Shown here: in pieces, positions 1-10,507 of the stretch
Numbering within the stretch: the stretch's first letter is position 1
Layout: the number at the start of each line of letters is the position of its first letter
Made by a program: the position numbers and the translations under genes
Notes under the pieces: model-generated
Databases searched by the model: none
What the model was told of the DNA's origin: nothing
What the model saw: the letters and a program-made list of their open reading frames with translations, nothing else
Origin: Balneolia bacterium
Lineage (GTDB): Bacteria > Bacteroidota > Rhodothermia > Balneolales > Cyclonatronaceae
Length of the DNA: 49,248 bases
Direction: 5' to 3'
NCBI GenBank assembly: GCA_003566635.1
Contig: PXCK01000233.1
Coordinates: forward strand, 1-49,248

Positions 1-461
1 TACACTTTCTGGTTATATCAATTTGATACAGACACTGATTTATTCTCTGAGCCCGCTGAAGATTCTGCTGTATCTGGTGGTGACGATGGACCTACACCTC
101 CGGCCATGCCAGTTGGGTTTGTCGCTTCTGATATGGTAGGTGAAGAACCTGTTAACCCTGGTGAAGTTTTCCTATCCGCAGGACCAAACGATGTATTAGA
201 TAATGAAAATATTGTTTATCGTTTGTTCTATTCTAGAAGTGATGATGCGCCTTCTAATCCTCAGGATGCTATCGAATACGAATTCGGAAGCACTCCGGGT
301 GATGGTGATGGCGAAAATCCATTCGGCTTCAGACTAGGCGATCTTGACCCGGGAACTGAATACACTTTCTGGTTATATCAATTTGATACAGACACTGATT
401 TATTCTCTGAGCCCGCTGAAGATTCTGCTGTATCTGGTGGTGACGATGGACCTACACCTCC
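1..461 (+). repeat. ~360-bp in-frame tandem repeat; bases 1-101 are identical to 361-461, with a diverged third copy from ~718
   Basis: Direct comparison: tacactttctggttatatcaatttgataca...gacctacacctcc occurs at 1-101 and 361-461 without mismatch. Copy 3 (tacacgttctggttatatcaatataacg...) is diverged. Confidence 0.95.
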
Positions 462-1101
462 ATCCACTCCAGAAGGCTTTGGTGCAAGTAACATGATTGG
501 TGACGTACCTGTTGAAGAAGGTGAAATATTCCTATCAGCAGGTCCTAACGATGTTCAACAAGATGGCATTTCTTATCGTTTATTCTATGCTTTAACAGCC
601 GACGAAGTTGAAGACCCATTGACCGCAACCGAGTATGCATTTGGTTCTACACCAGGTGATGGTGATGGAAATGATGCTTTTGGCTTTACCTTGGGCGATC
701 TTGAGCCTGGTACAGAATACACGTTCTGGTTATATCAATATAACGTTGATGAAGATTTATTCTCAGTACCTGCTAGTGCATCTGCCGTATCAGGTGAAAC
801 AGATACAAGTATTGATGATGACTTAAATAACTTGCCGGATACCATTGAACTAAGCCAGAATTATCCTAATCCATTTAACCCAACTACGCAAATACAGTTT
901 ACTTTACCGGAAAGCGGACAAGTAACTGTTCAGGTTTACAATATGGTCGGTCAACAAATTGCAACACTTGTTGACGGTGTGATGAGCGCCGGTTCCCATA
1001 CTGTGAGCTTTGATGCTACAAATCTCTCAAGTGGTGTGTATCTATACAGATTACAATCAGGAAATGTGGTACTAACAAGAAAAATGATGCTAGTGAAATA
1101 G
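1..1101 (+). CDS. Secreted multi-repeat protein, 5'-truncated by the window edge, with FnIII-like ~120-aa repeats and a C-terminal T9SS type A sorting domain
   Basis: Frame 1 is open from base 1 ([40 protein letters not shown]...), so the listed ATG at 106 is internal. The C-terminus [40 protein letters not shown]...[22 protein letters not shown] is a typical Por secretion/T9SS type A tail. Confidence 0.9.
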   Translation, partial: YTFWLYQFDTDTDLFSEPAEDSAVSGGDDGPTPPAMPVGFVASDMVGEEPVNPGEVFLSAGPNDVLDNENIVYRLFYSRSDDAPSNPQDAIEYEFGSTPGDGDGENPFGFRLGDLDPGTEYTFWLYQFDTDTDLFSEPAEDSAVSGGDDGPTPPSTPEGFGASNMIGDVPVEEGEIFLSAGPNDVQQDGISYRLFYALTADEVEDPLTATEYAFGSTPGDGDGNDAFGFTLGDLEPGTEYTFWLYQYNVDEDLFSVPASASAVSGETDTSIDDDLNNLPDTIELSQNYPNPFNPTTQIQFTLPESGQVTVQVYNMVGQQIATLVDGVMSAGSHTVSFDATNLSSGVYLYRLQSGNVVLTRKMMLVK

Positions 1102-1124
1102 CCTCAACCATTTGAATTAAACTC

Positions 1125-1158
1125 ATGCCCCGCCATTAAAACGGTGGGGCATTTTTTG
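1125..1158 (+). terminator. Rho-independent terminator after the T9SS-tailed gene
   Basis: ATGCCCCGCC-attaaaac-GGTGGGGCAT (10-bp stem with one G-U) followed by TTTTT. Confidence 0.85.
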
Positions 1159-1375
1159 TTGCAAAAACTTGAGCTTATTAAGAAAAGTTTGCTGTATTTC
1201 CCTAACCTATCACTGAGGGTAAAGATTATATATTTCCAATTTATAAATAAACTATAGTTAGAAATGAGTAATAACCTGAGTTCAATTTTAATCACCTCTA
1301 TTTTTTAACACAGAGCTCACTGAGTAAAGCACGGAGTTACATGGAATTTAAAAAAGAACCCTTCTAAGCATAACG

Positions 1376-1891
1376 CTAAAAATACTCCTCAACAAGACTT
1401 GCAAGTGCCTCATATTCTGCATCAGCCCCTCTTGTTCCTGAGCCATAACTTACAAGACTGCCATCTGGTGCAATTACTATCTTAAATGGGATTGCTCTGA
1501 CTCCAATTTTACGAGCCATCTCACTCGCTTCTACATAAATAAAATCATATTCGTGTTGATCAGCAAAACGCTTTACGTCTTCGGCTGTATCCGACATCCC
1601 CGGTGTTGCAGCTAAAATCACTATTTTATCAGGAAATTCATCTAATGCTTTCTGAAATCCCGGGAAGGTCACCAAACAGGGGCCGCACCATGATTCCCAA
1701 AAATCTAAAACCACTATCTTACCTTCGTAATCGGCAACTGAGTGCTGCCCTCCAAAAAAACCTTCGAATTGAGTAGTAACTATTTCATCATAAAGTTTTT
1801 CTACATTAACATTACTCGTTGAACTACATGAAATAAGTAGTACAGTCAACATAGAAACAAGCATTACCTTTATAAAAAAACGATTATTCAT
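1376..1891 (-). CDS. TlpA-like thioredoxin-fold lipoprotein (redoxin)
   Basis: Lipoprotein signal MLTVLLISCSS; DFWESWCGPCLVTFPGFQKAL thioredoxin CxxC active site; IPFKIVIAPDG cis-Pro region. Confidence 0.88.
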   Translation of the reverse strand: MNNRFFIKVMLVSMLTVLLISCSSTSNVNVEKLYDEIVTTQFEGFFGGQHSVADYEGKIVVLDFWESWCGPCLVTFPGFQKALDEFPDKIVILAATPGMSDTAEDVKRFADQHEYDFIYVEASEMARKIGVRAIPFKIVIAPDGSLVSYGSGTRGADAEYEALASLVEEYF

Positions 1892-2403
1892 AACAGATCA
1901 AGTTTAATTGTCATATTTTAGTTTATTGATGCAATATTATACTTCTCCTCATTTAAAAAGATGCAAATAAACTTCACCAATTAGGCAATTTCTCAAATTT
2001 CTAAGGCAAATAACCTGAATCTTAGGCGATTATTAAGTTAAATCACATTTTAGACTTTCATTTGGTGATCTTATGATCAACTCTTGGTACAATCGTTTTT
2101 CTCAACGCATATCTGCGAAATCTACGTGTCAACCTTAAAATTTCTGTTACAGTAATGATAACCCAGATTATTCACCAAATATTTAACCACACCCAATAGT
2201 ATACACTTATATACCTTATATACTCTGGTTTAAGCTTTAAATATCATACTTTCTTGAATAATTACGGTTAACATAACTACTATCCTGGTTAAGCTGTTTT
2301 GAATGATTGCTTAGTAAAACAGACATGAGATACATGACCAATCACCTCAAGTATCACGTACTTCAGTTTTAAAGTGTTGCACCAGTTCTACGAACTCAAT
2401 AAA

Positions 2404-2436
2404 CAAAAAAAGCCGGCTTGAAATCAAACCGGCTTT
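2404..2436 (-). terminator. Terminator of the ribosomal cluster downstream of rplQ
   Basis: On the minus strand: AAAGCCGG-TTTGATTTCAAG-CCGGCTTT followed by TTTTGTTT. Confidence 0.85.
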
Positions 2437-2459
2437 AAAATTCTTAGAAGAATAAAAAT

Positions 2460-3092
2460 TTACTTGTCTTCTTTTTTCTCTTCTTTGGCTTCTTCAGATG
2501 ATGAACTATCATCGGTCGCCTCAGTAGTAGTTGTGGATTCTGCTTTAGCAGTATCTTTTTTAGCTACATCTGTATCCTCAACTACTTCTTCCGATACTTC
2601 AGCTTCTGCAGGCTTTTCTTCTTTAGTATCAGTATCTTTAGTCTTCGTTTCAACTGCTGGAGTTGTTGATTTTTTACGACCTGCTCTTCTTGTACGCTTC
2701 TTACCGGTTGTCTTACCTTCCGGCTTAACGTCGTTGAAGTCTACAAACTCAATCATTGCAGTAGGAGCACCATCACCCTGGCGTCTACCTAACTTAATAA
2801 CTCTGGTGTATCCACCCGGTCTGTCTCCAACAACAGGCATAATATCATCATATAAGGCTTTAACTGCTTCTTTATCATTGAGAAAAGAAAAAACCTGACG
2901 ACGGTTGTGTGAGTTATCATCTTTCTTAGCTCTTGTTACCAAAGGTTCCACATACCTGCGAAGTTCTTTTGCTTTAGCTAATGTCGTAACAATTTTCTTG
3001 TTTTTAATCAGCGCTGAGCTGAGGGCACGCATTGTCGCAATTCTATGCGATTTTGTACGTCCCAGTTTTCTACCTCTTACTTGGTGGCGCAT
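2460..3092 (-). CDS. rplQ: 50S ribosomal protein L17 with a long low-complexity acidic C-terminal tail
   Basis: MRHQVRGRKLGRTKSHRIATMRALSSALIKNKKIVTTLAKAKELR is L17; position after rpoA. Confidence 0.97.
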   Translation of the reverse strand: MRHQVRGRKLGRTKSHRIATMRALSSALIKNKKIVTTLAKAKELRRYVEPLVTRAKKDDNSHNRRQVFSFLNDKEAVKALYDDIMPVVGDRPGGYTRVIKLGRRQGDGAPTAMIEFVDFNDVKPEGKTTGKKRTRRAGRKKSTTPAVETKTKDTDTKEEKPAEAEVSEEVVEDTDVAKKDTAKAESTTTTEATDDSSSSEEAKEEKKEDK

Positions 3093-3104
3093 ATACTAAT
3101 TTCC

Positions 3105-4091
3105 TTACGATTTTGTTTTATCCATGTACTTGGACACATCCATACCAAACTGAAGATTTTTTTCTTCAATTACTTCATGAAGCTCTGCTAATGATTTACG
3201 ACCAAAGTTTCTGAATTTAAGAAGTTCTGATTCTTCTTTAGAAACTAGCTCGCCTATACTATTGATATTAGCAGACTTTAGACAGTTGTATGCACGGACA
3301 CTTAAGTTCAGGTCTTCAATACTTGTTTTGAGTAAGTTAGAGATTCTAACAGTCTCAGCATCTACTTCATCTTCCTCTTGTGTAAACGGTTCTTCAATCG
3401 TTTCCGTAATGAATTTTTCGATGTGATCTTTTAGAATTTTACCGGCTATGGTAAGGGCTTCCTTAGGGTTAACAGAACCATCGGTTTCTACTTCCATTAC
3501 TAACTTCTCATAATCTGTTCTTTTTCCAACACGAACATTCTCAATATTGGATTTGACAGATTTGATTGGAGTAAAGATTGCATCGATAGGAAGAACACCT
3601 ATATCTGTTTCATCATCAGATGTATTTTCTTCTGCTGTTACATAACCACGTCCTCTACCTAAGCGTAGCTCTATTTGGATATGAGCATCATCAGCAAGTG
3701 TTGCAATGTGATGGTCGGGATTTAATACAGAATATTCTGCACTTGCCTCTTCAATGTCATTAGCGGTAAATGCACCAGGGCCTTTAACACTGACATTTAT
3801 AATACCACTACTTTGTTCTACTTGCTTAAAACGGACGCCTTTGAGATTAAGAATAACATCATAAACATCTTCTGATACACCTTTAACCGAAGAGTATTCA
3901 TGTTTTACTCCGTCAATTTTAATTGCAGTAATTGCAATTCCCGGCAAAGATGACAACAGAACACGTCTGAATGAATTGCCAACTGTAACCCCGAATCCTC
4001 TTTCAAGTGGTTGTAATACAAATTTACCGTATGTATCGGTACATTCGTCAACGACCAGGCTATTAGGCATTTGGAGATTTATATTGCTCAT
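3105..4091 (-). CDS. rpoA: DNA-directed RNA polymerase subunit alpha
   Basis: ERGFGVTVGNSFRRVLLSSLPGIAITAIKIDGVKHEYSSVKGVSEDV plus alpha-CTD (RAYNCLKSANINSIGELV). Confidence 0.98.
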   Translation of the reverse strand: MSNINLQMPNSLVVDECTDTYGKFVLQPLERGFGVTVGNSFRRVLLSSLPGIAITAIKIDGVKHEYSSVKGVSEDVYDVILNLKGVRFKQVEQSSGIINVSVKGPGAFTANDIEEASAEYSVLNPDHHIATLADDAHIQIELRLGRGRGYVTAEENTSDDETDIGVLPIDAIFTPIKSVKSNIENVRVGKRTDYEKLVMEVETDGSVNPKEALTIAGKILKDHIEKFITETIEEPFTQEEDEVDAETVRISNLLKTSIEDLNLSVRAYNCLKSANINSIGELVSKEESELLKFRNFGRKSLAELHEVIEEKNLQFGMDVSKYMDKTKS

Positions 4092-4121
4092 AATTAATTT
4101 AAATAAGTCTTAAAATTCTTT

Positions 4122-4727
4122 TTACTTAGAGTAAAGCTCAACAATCAACTGAACGTTGATGTTTTCCGGTATATCTTCAAATTCCGGATAGTGCAGGAAA
4201 CGACCTGACATTGACTTTTTGTCAATCTCTAGCCAGTTATATCTGTTTTTTGGAGCTACAGTAATAGACTCGTTAATAAGTTCAAGATTTCTTGACTTAG
4301 GTCTAACTGTAATGATATCGCCTGGCTTTAACTGGTAAGAAGGAATGTTTACTATAATACCGTTTACAACAATATGCTTGTGTGTTACCAATTGACGTGC
4401 CTGACGACGCGTACGTGCAAAACCTAGTCTAAAAATAGTGTTATCTAAACGTGCTTCGAGATATTTCATTAGGTTTTCACCTGTAACACCTTCTTTAGCA
4501 CTAGCTTTCTTAAATAGATTTCTGAACTGACGTTCTAAAAGACCGTAAGTGTATTTTGCTTTTTGCTTTTGCTCTAACTGAATTGCATATTCAGATTTTT
4601 TTTGAAAGCGAGATTTGCCGTGTTGTCCCGGACCGTATGGTTTACGTTCCAGGGCTTTACTGAAACCAAAAATAGGCTCTTTGAAACGACGTGCTTTCTT
4701 TTGCTTTGGACCTGTATATCTTGCCAT
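4122..4727 (-). CDS. rpsD: 30S ribosomal protein S4
   Basis: MARYTGPKQKKARRF...LEARLDNTIFRLGFARTRRQARQLVTHKHIVVNG. Confidence 0.98.
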   Translation of the reverse strand: MARYTGPKQKKARRFKEPIFGFSKALERKPYGPGQHGKSRFQKKSEYAIQLEQKQKAKYTYGLLERQFRNLFKKASAKEGVTGENLMKYLEARLDNTIFRLGFARTRRQARQLVTHKHIVVNGIIVNIPSYQLKPGDIITVRPKSRNLELINESITVAPKNRYNWLEIDKKSMSGRFLHYPEFEDIPENINVQLIVELYSK

Positions 4728-4750
4728 TTTATTAAAAAATTAGTTCGTTA

Positions 4751-5155
4751 TTATACTCTTCTTCTCTTGGGCGGACGACAGCCGTTGTGCGGTATTGGAG
4801 TTGTATCTTTAATAGATTCAACTTCCAAGCCAACAGTAGCAAGAGCGCGAACTGCAGCTTCTCTGCCTGTACCAGGTCCTTTTACGAATACATTAACCTT
4901 TCGTAAGCCCATGTCATAAGCAGTACGAGCCGCTGTCTCAGAACTTAGCTGAGCAGCATAAGGTGTGTTTTTTCTGGAACCCTTAAAACCCTGGTTACCG
5001 GCTGATGACCATGAAATAACATTTCCGGCAGTATCAGTAATAGTTACCAAAACATTATTAAATGTGGCCTTAACATATACTAACCCATTGGGGTCGGCCA
5101 ATTGCTTTTTTTTCTTTTTAGCTGCCGCAGCAGTTTTAGCTTGTCTTTTTGCCAT
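4751..5155 (-). CDS. rpsK: 30S ribosomal protein S11
   Basis: [43 protein letters not shown]...[13 protein letters not shown]. Confidence 0.98.
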   Translation of the reverse strand: MAKRQAKTAAAAKKKKKQLADPNGLVYVKATFNNVLVTITDTAGNVISWSSAGNQGFKGSRKNTPYAAQLSSETAARTAYDMGLRKVNVFVKGPGTGREAAVRALATVGLEVESIKDTTPIPHNGCRPPKRRRV

Positions 5156-5174
5156 TTTATATCAAATAGTTAAA

Positions 5175-5555
5175 TTACTTTCTTGGAGCTACTTTTTTAC
5201 CTGCAACCGTACGACGACGACCCTTTCTGGTTCTAGCGTTTGTTTTAGTACGCTGACCTCTTGCCGGTAAACCTCGGCGGTGTCTTAAACCACGGTAGCA
5301 ACCAATATCCATTAGTCTTTTGATATTAGAGTTTACTTCCGAACGCAGAGCACCTTCCAACTTGAAGCGCTCTTCAAGTAGTTTTCTGATTTCTATAACT
5401 TGATCATCGGTCCAGTCACCAACTTTAGTGCTAGGATCGATTCCAAGTTCTGTGAGTATTTCGAGTGAACTGGTTTTACCGATTCCGAAAATGTAGGTTA
5501 AACCTATTACACCTCTTTTATTTTTTGGTAAGTCAATACCTGCTAATCTAGCCAT
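5175..5555 (-). CDS. rpsM: 30S ribosomal protein S13
   Basis: [26 protein letters not shown]...[27 protein letters not shown]. Confidence 0.98.
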   Translation of the reverse strand: MARLAGIDLPKNKRGVIGLTYIFGIGKTSSLEILTELGIDPSTKVGDWTDDQVIEIRKLLEERFKLEGALRSEVNSNIKRLMDIGCYRGLRHRRGLPARGQRTKTNARTRKGRRRTVAGKKVAPRK

Positions 5556-5574
5556 ATATTAGTATACCTTCGAA

Positions 5575-5691
5575 TTAACCCTGACGCTGTTTATGGCGAG
5601 GGTTTTTCTTGTTAATAACATAAATTCTTCCTTTTCTACGCACGATTTTGTCGCTGGAAGCTCTTTTACGAACAGATGATTTGGTTTTCAT
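5575..5691 (-). CDS. rpmJ: 50S ribosomal protein L36, 38 aa, cysteine-free (missed by the ORF track)
   Basis: Hand translation of the infA-rpsM gap: [38 protein letters not shown]. Conserved position between infA and rpsM. Confidence 0.96.
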   Translation of the reverse strand: MKTKSSVRKRASSDKIVRRKGRIYVINKKNPRHKQRQG

Positions 5692-5700
5692 GTGTCTGAA

Positions 5701-5919
5701 TTATTTATAGCGATAAGTTATTCGTCCTTTTGTCAAATCGTATGGTGACATCTCTACAGTCACTTTATCACCAGGTAAAATTTTAATGTAAAACATTCTC
5801 ATTTTTCCTGATACATGAGCAAGGATTTCATGTCCGTTTTCTAGTTCAACGCGAAATTGAGCATTAGGTAATGCTTCTACTATTGTACCTTCTTGTTTTA
5901 TGGGCTCTTGTTTAGCCAT
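5701..5919 (-). CDS. infA: Translation initiation factor IF-1
   Basis: [62 protein letters not shown]. Confidence 0.98.
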   Translation of the reverse strand: MAKQEPIKQEGTIVEALPNAQFRVELENGHEILAHVSGKMRMFYIKILPGDKVTVEMSPYDLTKGRITYRYK

Positions 5920-6724
5920 TTAATTGTATTTCATCGATTCGAATTTTGGTTATCTCCTCAATATACTCAAAAGTACTCAGAATTTCAGCATTTCCTTCAC
6001 GAACAACGATATCGTGTTCATAGTGAGCAGATCTGCTACCATCGGCCGTAACGATTGTCCAGCCATCTTTGAGCGTTTTCACTTTCCACGTACCTAAATT
6101 AATCATAGGTTCAATAGCAAGTGTCATTCCCGCTCTAAGTCTTTTTCCTGTACCTTTTCTTCCGAAGTTTGGTACAGAAGGGTCTTCGTGCAGGGATTTG
6201 CCAAGTCCATGACCAACAAGATCACGAACAACACCAAATCCTTTTTTTTCACAATGCATTTGAACAGCATTAGAAATATCACCAACCGTATTACCATGAA
6301 CTGCCTGATCTATTCCTAGATAAAGCGATTGCATAGTAGTTCTAAGAAGATCCATTGTTTCCTCATCGCAGTCTCCAACAACAAAGGTGTAGGCTGAGTC
6401 GCCATAATACCCTTCTTTTTCAACTCCGCAATCTATGGAAACAATATCACCTTCTTGCAATTCATACTTACCCGGTATGCCATGTACTACCTGTTCGTTT
6501 ACAGATATACATAGACTACCCGGAAATGGGTTCGATCTTGAGCCATACCCTTTAAATGCAGGTCTGGCATTATTTTCTTTGATGTAATCTTCGGCAACCT
6601 GATCTAGCTTGGCAGTTTGCACACCGGGTTCAATATGGCGTGCAACTTCTGCCAATGTACGAGATACAAGCTGTGCGCTTTCTCTCATGAGTTGTATTTC
6701 AGTTTCACTCTTGAGAAAAATCAT
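5912..6724 (-). CDS. map: Type I methionine aminopeptidase
   Basis: [35 protein letters not shown]...[16 protein letters not shown]...TLAIEPMI; overlaps infA by 8 bp. Confidence 0.97.
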   Translation of the reverse strand: MIFLKSETEIQLMRESAQLVSRTLAEVARHIEPGVQTAKLDQVAEDYIKENNARPAFKGYGSRSNPFPGSLCISVNEQVVHGIPGKYELQEGDIVSIDCGVEKEGYYGDSAYTFVVGDCDEETMDLLRTTMQSLYLGIDQAVHGNTVGDISNAVQMHCEKKGFGVVRDLVGHGLGKSLHEDPSVPNFGRKGTGKRLRAGMTLAIEPMINLGTWKVKTLKDGWTIVTADGSRSAHYEHDIVVREGNAEILSTFEYIEEITKIRIDEIQLNG

Positions 6725-8034
6725 TACATTCTTCTTCTACCTCTAATCCGACCACTTTTCATAAATCCGTCGTAATGACGCATCATCAAGTGGCTTTCAA
6801 TTTGTTGCAATGTGTCCAAACCTACACCCACAATAATGAGAAGGCTTGTACCGCCGTAGAACATTGCGAAACCAGGTGTTACACCAAAGTTAGCAACAAT
6901 GGCCGGCAAAATAGCAACAAATGAGAGATATAAAGCTCCCGGGAAAGTAATTTTGGTCAAAATGTTGTCAATGAACTCAACAGTTTGTTTACCCGGTCTT
7001 ACTCCGGGAATGAAACCACCCTGACGTTTCATAGTGTCTGCCATTTCTTTCGGATTAATTACAATCGCGGTATAAAAGAAAGTAAAGAACACACATATCA
7101 GGAAGAATACAATTGAGTATGTAAGCCCGGTAAAGTCACCGCTCCATTGCGTTAAAGCTTGAACAGTTTCATTATTGGGGAAGAACATACCAACAGTACT
7201 TGGAATGAACATAATAGACTGAGCGAAAATAATTGGCATTACACCTGCGGCATTAACACGTAGTGGCAAATATTGGGTTGTACCACCATATACTTTACGA
7301 CCAACAACTCTTCTTGCATATTGTACAGGTATTCTTCTTTGTCCTTGTGTTAACAGTACAACAGAAGCAACAACCAATACAAGAATAAGCACTTCAGCAA
7401 TTACAATAATAGCATTGTCTTGCGTTCTCCACTCATTCATAAAGTTTGTTGGCAATGCAGCAATTATACCAATCATAATTAAGAGGGAAATACCATTTCC
7501 GATACCTCTCTCAGTAATTCGCTCTCCTAGCCACATTACGAATATTGTACCTGCTGTTAGTACAATCATACAGTTGATGATGAAGGCAGTGCTTCCTACA
7601 ACAATTGCATCAGGTTGGGTTGCCAAGAGGTTAATACCAAAACCGATAGATTGTACTAAAGTAATGAGTACCGTACCGTAACGCGTTAACTGGTTAATTT
7701 TTCTTCTTCCTTCTTCTCCTTCACGTTGAAGTTTTTGGAAGTAAGGAACAACCGCTCCCATCAACTGAATAATAATTGCAGCAGTAATGTAAGGCATAAT
7801 ACCAAGTGCAAATACACCGGCACGACCAAACGCACCACCCACAAACATATCAATCAATCCAAGAAAGTCAGTTGCAGGACCACCGCCGGATTGAGCAAGT
7901 ATACTTGCGTCTACACCTGGCATGGTGATAAAAGTTCCGAGCCTGAAAATCAGTAAAATACCGACCGTATACAGGATTCGTTTTTTTAATTCTTCAATTT
8001 TGAAGATGTTTTGGAAGTTTTCTATCAAACTCAT
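6724..8034 (-). CDS. secY: Preprotein translocase subunit SecY
   Basis: RILYTVGILLIFRLGTFITMPGVD...ITERGIGNGISLLIMIGI...FFYTAIVINPKEMADTMKRQGGFIPGVRPG. Confidence 0.98.
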   Translation of the reverse strand: MSLIENFQNIFKIEELKKRILYTVGILLIFRLGTFITMPGVDASILAQSGGGPATDFLGLIDMFVGGAFGRAGVFALGIMPYITAAIIIQLMGAVVPYFQKLQREGEEGRRKINQLTRYGTVLITLVQSIGFGINLLATQPDAIVVGSTAFIINCMIVLTAGTIFVMWLGERITERGIGNGISLLIMIGIIAALPTNFMNEWRTQDNAIIVIAEVLILVLVVASVVLLTQGQRRIPVQYARRVVGRKVYGGTTQYLPLRVNAAGVMPIIFAQSIMFIPSTVGMFFPNNETVQALTQWSGDFTGLTYSIVFFLICVFFTFFYTAIVINPKEMADTMKRQGGFIPGVRPGKQTVEFIDNILTKITFPGALYLSFVAILPAIVANFGVTPGFAMFYGGTSLLIIVGVGLDTLQQIESHLMMRHYDGFMKSGRIRGRRRM

Positions 8035-8052
8035 CAGATAACGAAGTCGTTT

Positions 8053-8568
8053 TTATGATTCTGTGTTGTTTGAACTATCGGCATCATCACTACCGGATGC
8101 TTTAACGCCGACATTATGTTCAATTTTTTGAGCAGAACCACCCGCTTTAGAAATTACCTCTTCCGCTGATTTACTGAATGCATGTGCTTCAATTGTTACG
8201 GATGAAGTAAGCTCGCCACGACCAAGAACTTTAACCAGATCTTTTTTTCCTACAAGACCTACTTTGTTAAAATCGCTGATGCTGATGGTTGAAGTCAATT
8301 TTCCTTCTTCTATTAGCTTTTGGATTGTATCCAGATTAACAGCTTTATACTCTACACGAAAAGGGCTAACGAATCCGAATTTTGGAATTCTTCTTTGAAG
8401 TGGCATCTGGCCACCTTCAAAACCTCTTTTGTATGAGTAACCGCTAATTGATTTTTGGCCTTTATGACCACGGCCAGACTGCTGACCTAAGCCTGAACCC
8501 TCACCTCTACCAACACGCTTACGTGTCTTGAGGTTAGTTTTTGGCGCTTTAAGTGTATGTAATTTCAT
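8053..8568 (-). CDS. rplO: 50S ribosomal protein L15
   Basis: MKLHTLKAPKTNLKTRKRVGRGEGSGLGQQSGRGHKGQKSISGYSYKRGFEGGQMPLQRRIPKFGF. Confidence 0.97.
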   Translation of the reverse strand: MKLHTLKAPKTNLKTRKRVGRGEGSGLGQQSGRGHKGQKSISGYSYKRGFEGGQMPLQRRIPKFGFVSPFRVEYKAVNLDTIQKLIEEGKLTSTISISDFNKVGLVGKKDLVKVLGRGELTSSVTIEAHAFSKSAEEVISKAGGSAQKIEHNVGVKASGSDDADSSNNTES

Positions 8569-8606
8569 CGGTAGTAGGAATTTGAATTCCGATTAAATTT
8601 CTGTTA

Positions 8607-9134
8607 TTAACCTTCAAAGACTTTGCTGAGTGGTACCCCACGTCTTTGAGCGATTTCTGAAGGATCAACTAACTGCTTTAAAGCATCTATAGTTGCTTTT
8701 ACCATATTGTGTGGGTTAGACGACCCTAATGATTTACTTAATATATTAGTAATACCGGCACTCTCAAGTACAGCTTTTACAGGACCACCGGCAATAACTC
8801 CGGTACCTTCAGAAGCAGGAACTAATAATACCTCACCGGCACCACATTTCCCGGTAACTGAATAAGGAATAGTACCCGCACTATTAATTGGTACTCTAAT
8901 AAGAGACTTACGTGCGTCATCTACACCTTTTTGGATTGCATCGGAAACTTCATTTGCTTTTCCCATACCATTCCCAACAATACCTTCTTTGTTACCAACC
9001 ACCACTATAGCATTAAAGCTAAAACGACGGCCCCCTTTCACTACTTTTGCTACTCGGTTAATGTGAACAAGTCTGTCATCCAGATTTAGTTCACTGGCTT
9101 TTATATTGTAATTACGACGTCTGAATCTAGGCAT
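8607..9134 (-). CDS. rpsE: 30S ribosomal protein S5
   Basis: [43 protein letters not shown]...[37 protein letters not shown]. Confidence 0.98.
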   Translation of the reverse strand: MPRFRRRNYNIKASELNLDDRLVHINRVAKVVKGGRRFSFNAIVVVGNKEGIVGNGMGKANEVSDAIQKGVDDARKSLIRVPINSAGTIPYSVTGKCGAGEVLLVPASEGTGVIAGGPVKAVLESAGITNILSKSLGSSNPHNMVKATIDALKQLVDPSEIAQRRGVPLSKVFEG

Positions 9135-9152
9135 ATTGCTTGATAGGATCGG

Positions 9153-9524
9153 TTAGAAGTTAAGTCCACCTTCACGGGCACCATCGGCAATAGCTTTAAC
9201 TACTCCATGATACTTGTAACCGCTTCGGTCGAACACACAATTTGTAATGTTTTTAGATTGAGCAACCTCTGCAATTTTCTTGCCTACGTGAGTTGCTTTT
9301 TCTGATGCTGGCTTACCATCTAAATCAGATTTAAGATCTTTTACCAAAGATGAACAGCTTGCTAATGTTACCCCATTAATATCATCGATTAATTGAGCAT
9401 ACACATGTTTTGAGCTCTTGAATACAGAAAGCCTGGGACGCTCGGCTGTACCGGATACCTTGCTGCGTACTCTACGACGTATTCTGTCTCTTTTGCTTGA
9501 ATTTACGCTTAGTTTTGATTTCAT
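9153..9524 (-). CDS. rplR: 50S ribosomal protein L18
   Basis: [35 protein letters not shown]...[27 protein letters not shown]. Confidence 0.97.
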   Translation of the reverse strand: MKSKLSVNSSKRDRIRRRVRSKVSGTAERPRLSVFKSSKHVYAQLIDDINGVTLASCSSLVKDLKSDLDGKPASEKATHVGKKIAEVAQSKNITNCVFDRSGYKYHGVVKAIADGAREGGLNF

Positions 9525-9526
9525 AA

Positions 9527-10075
9527 TTATTTACCTGCTGATTTACCTGCTTTTTTACGAACTGCTTCACCTACGTAGCGAACACCTTTACCTTTGTAAG
9601 GCTCGGGTTTACGAAGTGATCTAATTTTAGCGGCAACCTGACCAACTAAAGCTTTATCTATACCGGATACAATAATTCTGGTATTTTTTGTGGTCTTGGT
9701 ATCAACTTCAATATTAATACCGGCAGGTGGCACGAAATAAAAACTATGAGAATAACCAAGTGCCAGTTCAAGAATGTTGCCGTTTAAGGAAGCTCTAAAA
9801 CCTACACCAATAATTTCAAGTTCTTTCTTAAAGCCATCATTTACGCCTGTTACCATGTTATTTATTAAAGAACGGTAAAGGCCATGCATTGCGCGGCTTT
9901 GTCTGTCATTATTTTTTCTTGAAAGGCGAATTTCGCCTTCTTCGTTTTCAACAACAATACGGGGATCTACACTCAAGCTGAGTTCACCTTTATTGCCTTT
10001 TACTTTCACGACATTGTCGGAAATAGAAACCTCGGTGTTGTTTAACGGAATGGGTAAAATACCTATACGTGACAT
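9527..10075 (-). CDS. rplF: 50S ribosomal protein L6
   Basis: [16 protein letters not shown]...VKGNKGELS...[29 protein letters not shown]. Confidence 0.98.
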   Translation of the reverse strand: MSRIGILPIPLNNTEVSISDNVVKVKGNKGELSLSVDPRIVVENEEGEIRLSRKNNDRQSRAMHGLYRSLINNMVTGVNDGFKKELEIIGVGFRASLNGNILELALGYSHSFYFVPPAGINIEVDTKTTKNTRIIVSGIDKALVGQVAAKIRSLRKPEPYKGKGVRYVGEAVRKKAGKSAGK

Positions 10076-10089
10076 AATATTAACTCAGA

Positions 10090-10482
10090 TTAATAGACGT
10101 AACAAATAACTTCACCGCCCACATTTAACTTGCGAGCTTCTTTGTCGGTCATTACACCCTTGGAAGTTGTCAAAATTGCGATACCATATCCATTAAGTAC
10201 GCGTGGAATATCTACAGATGGTACGTATTTACGTAGTCCTGGTCTGGATACTCTTTTAATTTTCTTGATTACCGGATGTCCGTAGTGATCGTACTTAAGG
10301 AATAAACGAATTAAACCTTGTTTACCATCATCGATATCCAGATAATTTTGAATGTAACCTTTATCTAAAAGAATTTGCGTTACAGCACGCTTAACTTTAG
10401 AAGCAGGCACATCAACTCTTCTGTGTCCGGCGCGTTGAGCGTTACGGATACGAGTTAAAAAGTCTGAAATTGGATCAGTCAT
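10090..10482 (-). CDS. rpsH: 30S ribosomal protein S8
   Basis: MTDPISDFLTRIRNAQRAGHRRVDVPASKVK...GYGIAILTTSKGVMTDKEARKLNVGGEVICYVY. Confidence 0.98.
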   Translation of the reverse strand: MTDPISDFLTRIRNAQRAGHRRVDVPASKVKRAVTQILLDKGYIQNYLDIDDGKQGLIRLFLKYDHYGHPVIKKIKRVSRPGLRKYVPSVDIPRVLNGYGIAILTTSKGVMTDKEARKLNVGGEVICYVY

Positions 10483-10507
10483 GATTGTTATTATTTAAAT
10501 TTATTGA

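Noticed and set aside
1104-1295. 63-aa minus-strand ORF after the T9SS gene
   Set aside because: Overlaps the terminator hairpin of the neighbouring gene and has no recognisable features.
1892-2403. ~510-bp intergenic stretch examined for tRNA, small RNA or CRISPR-like repeats
   Set aside because: Only a short TGATCTTATGATCA dyad and three loose TTAGGC-like motifs; nothing meeting the structure of a known RNA or array.
2464-2898. 144-aa plus-strand ORF antisense to rplQ
   Set aside because: Ser/Val-rich antisense reading of the L17 low-complexity tail; no domain signal.
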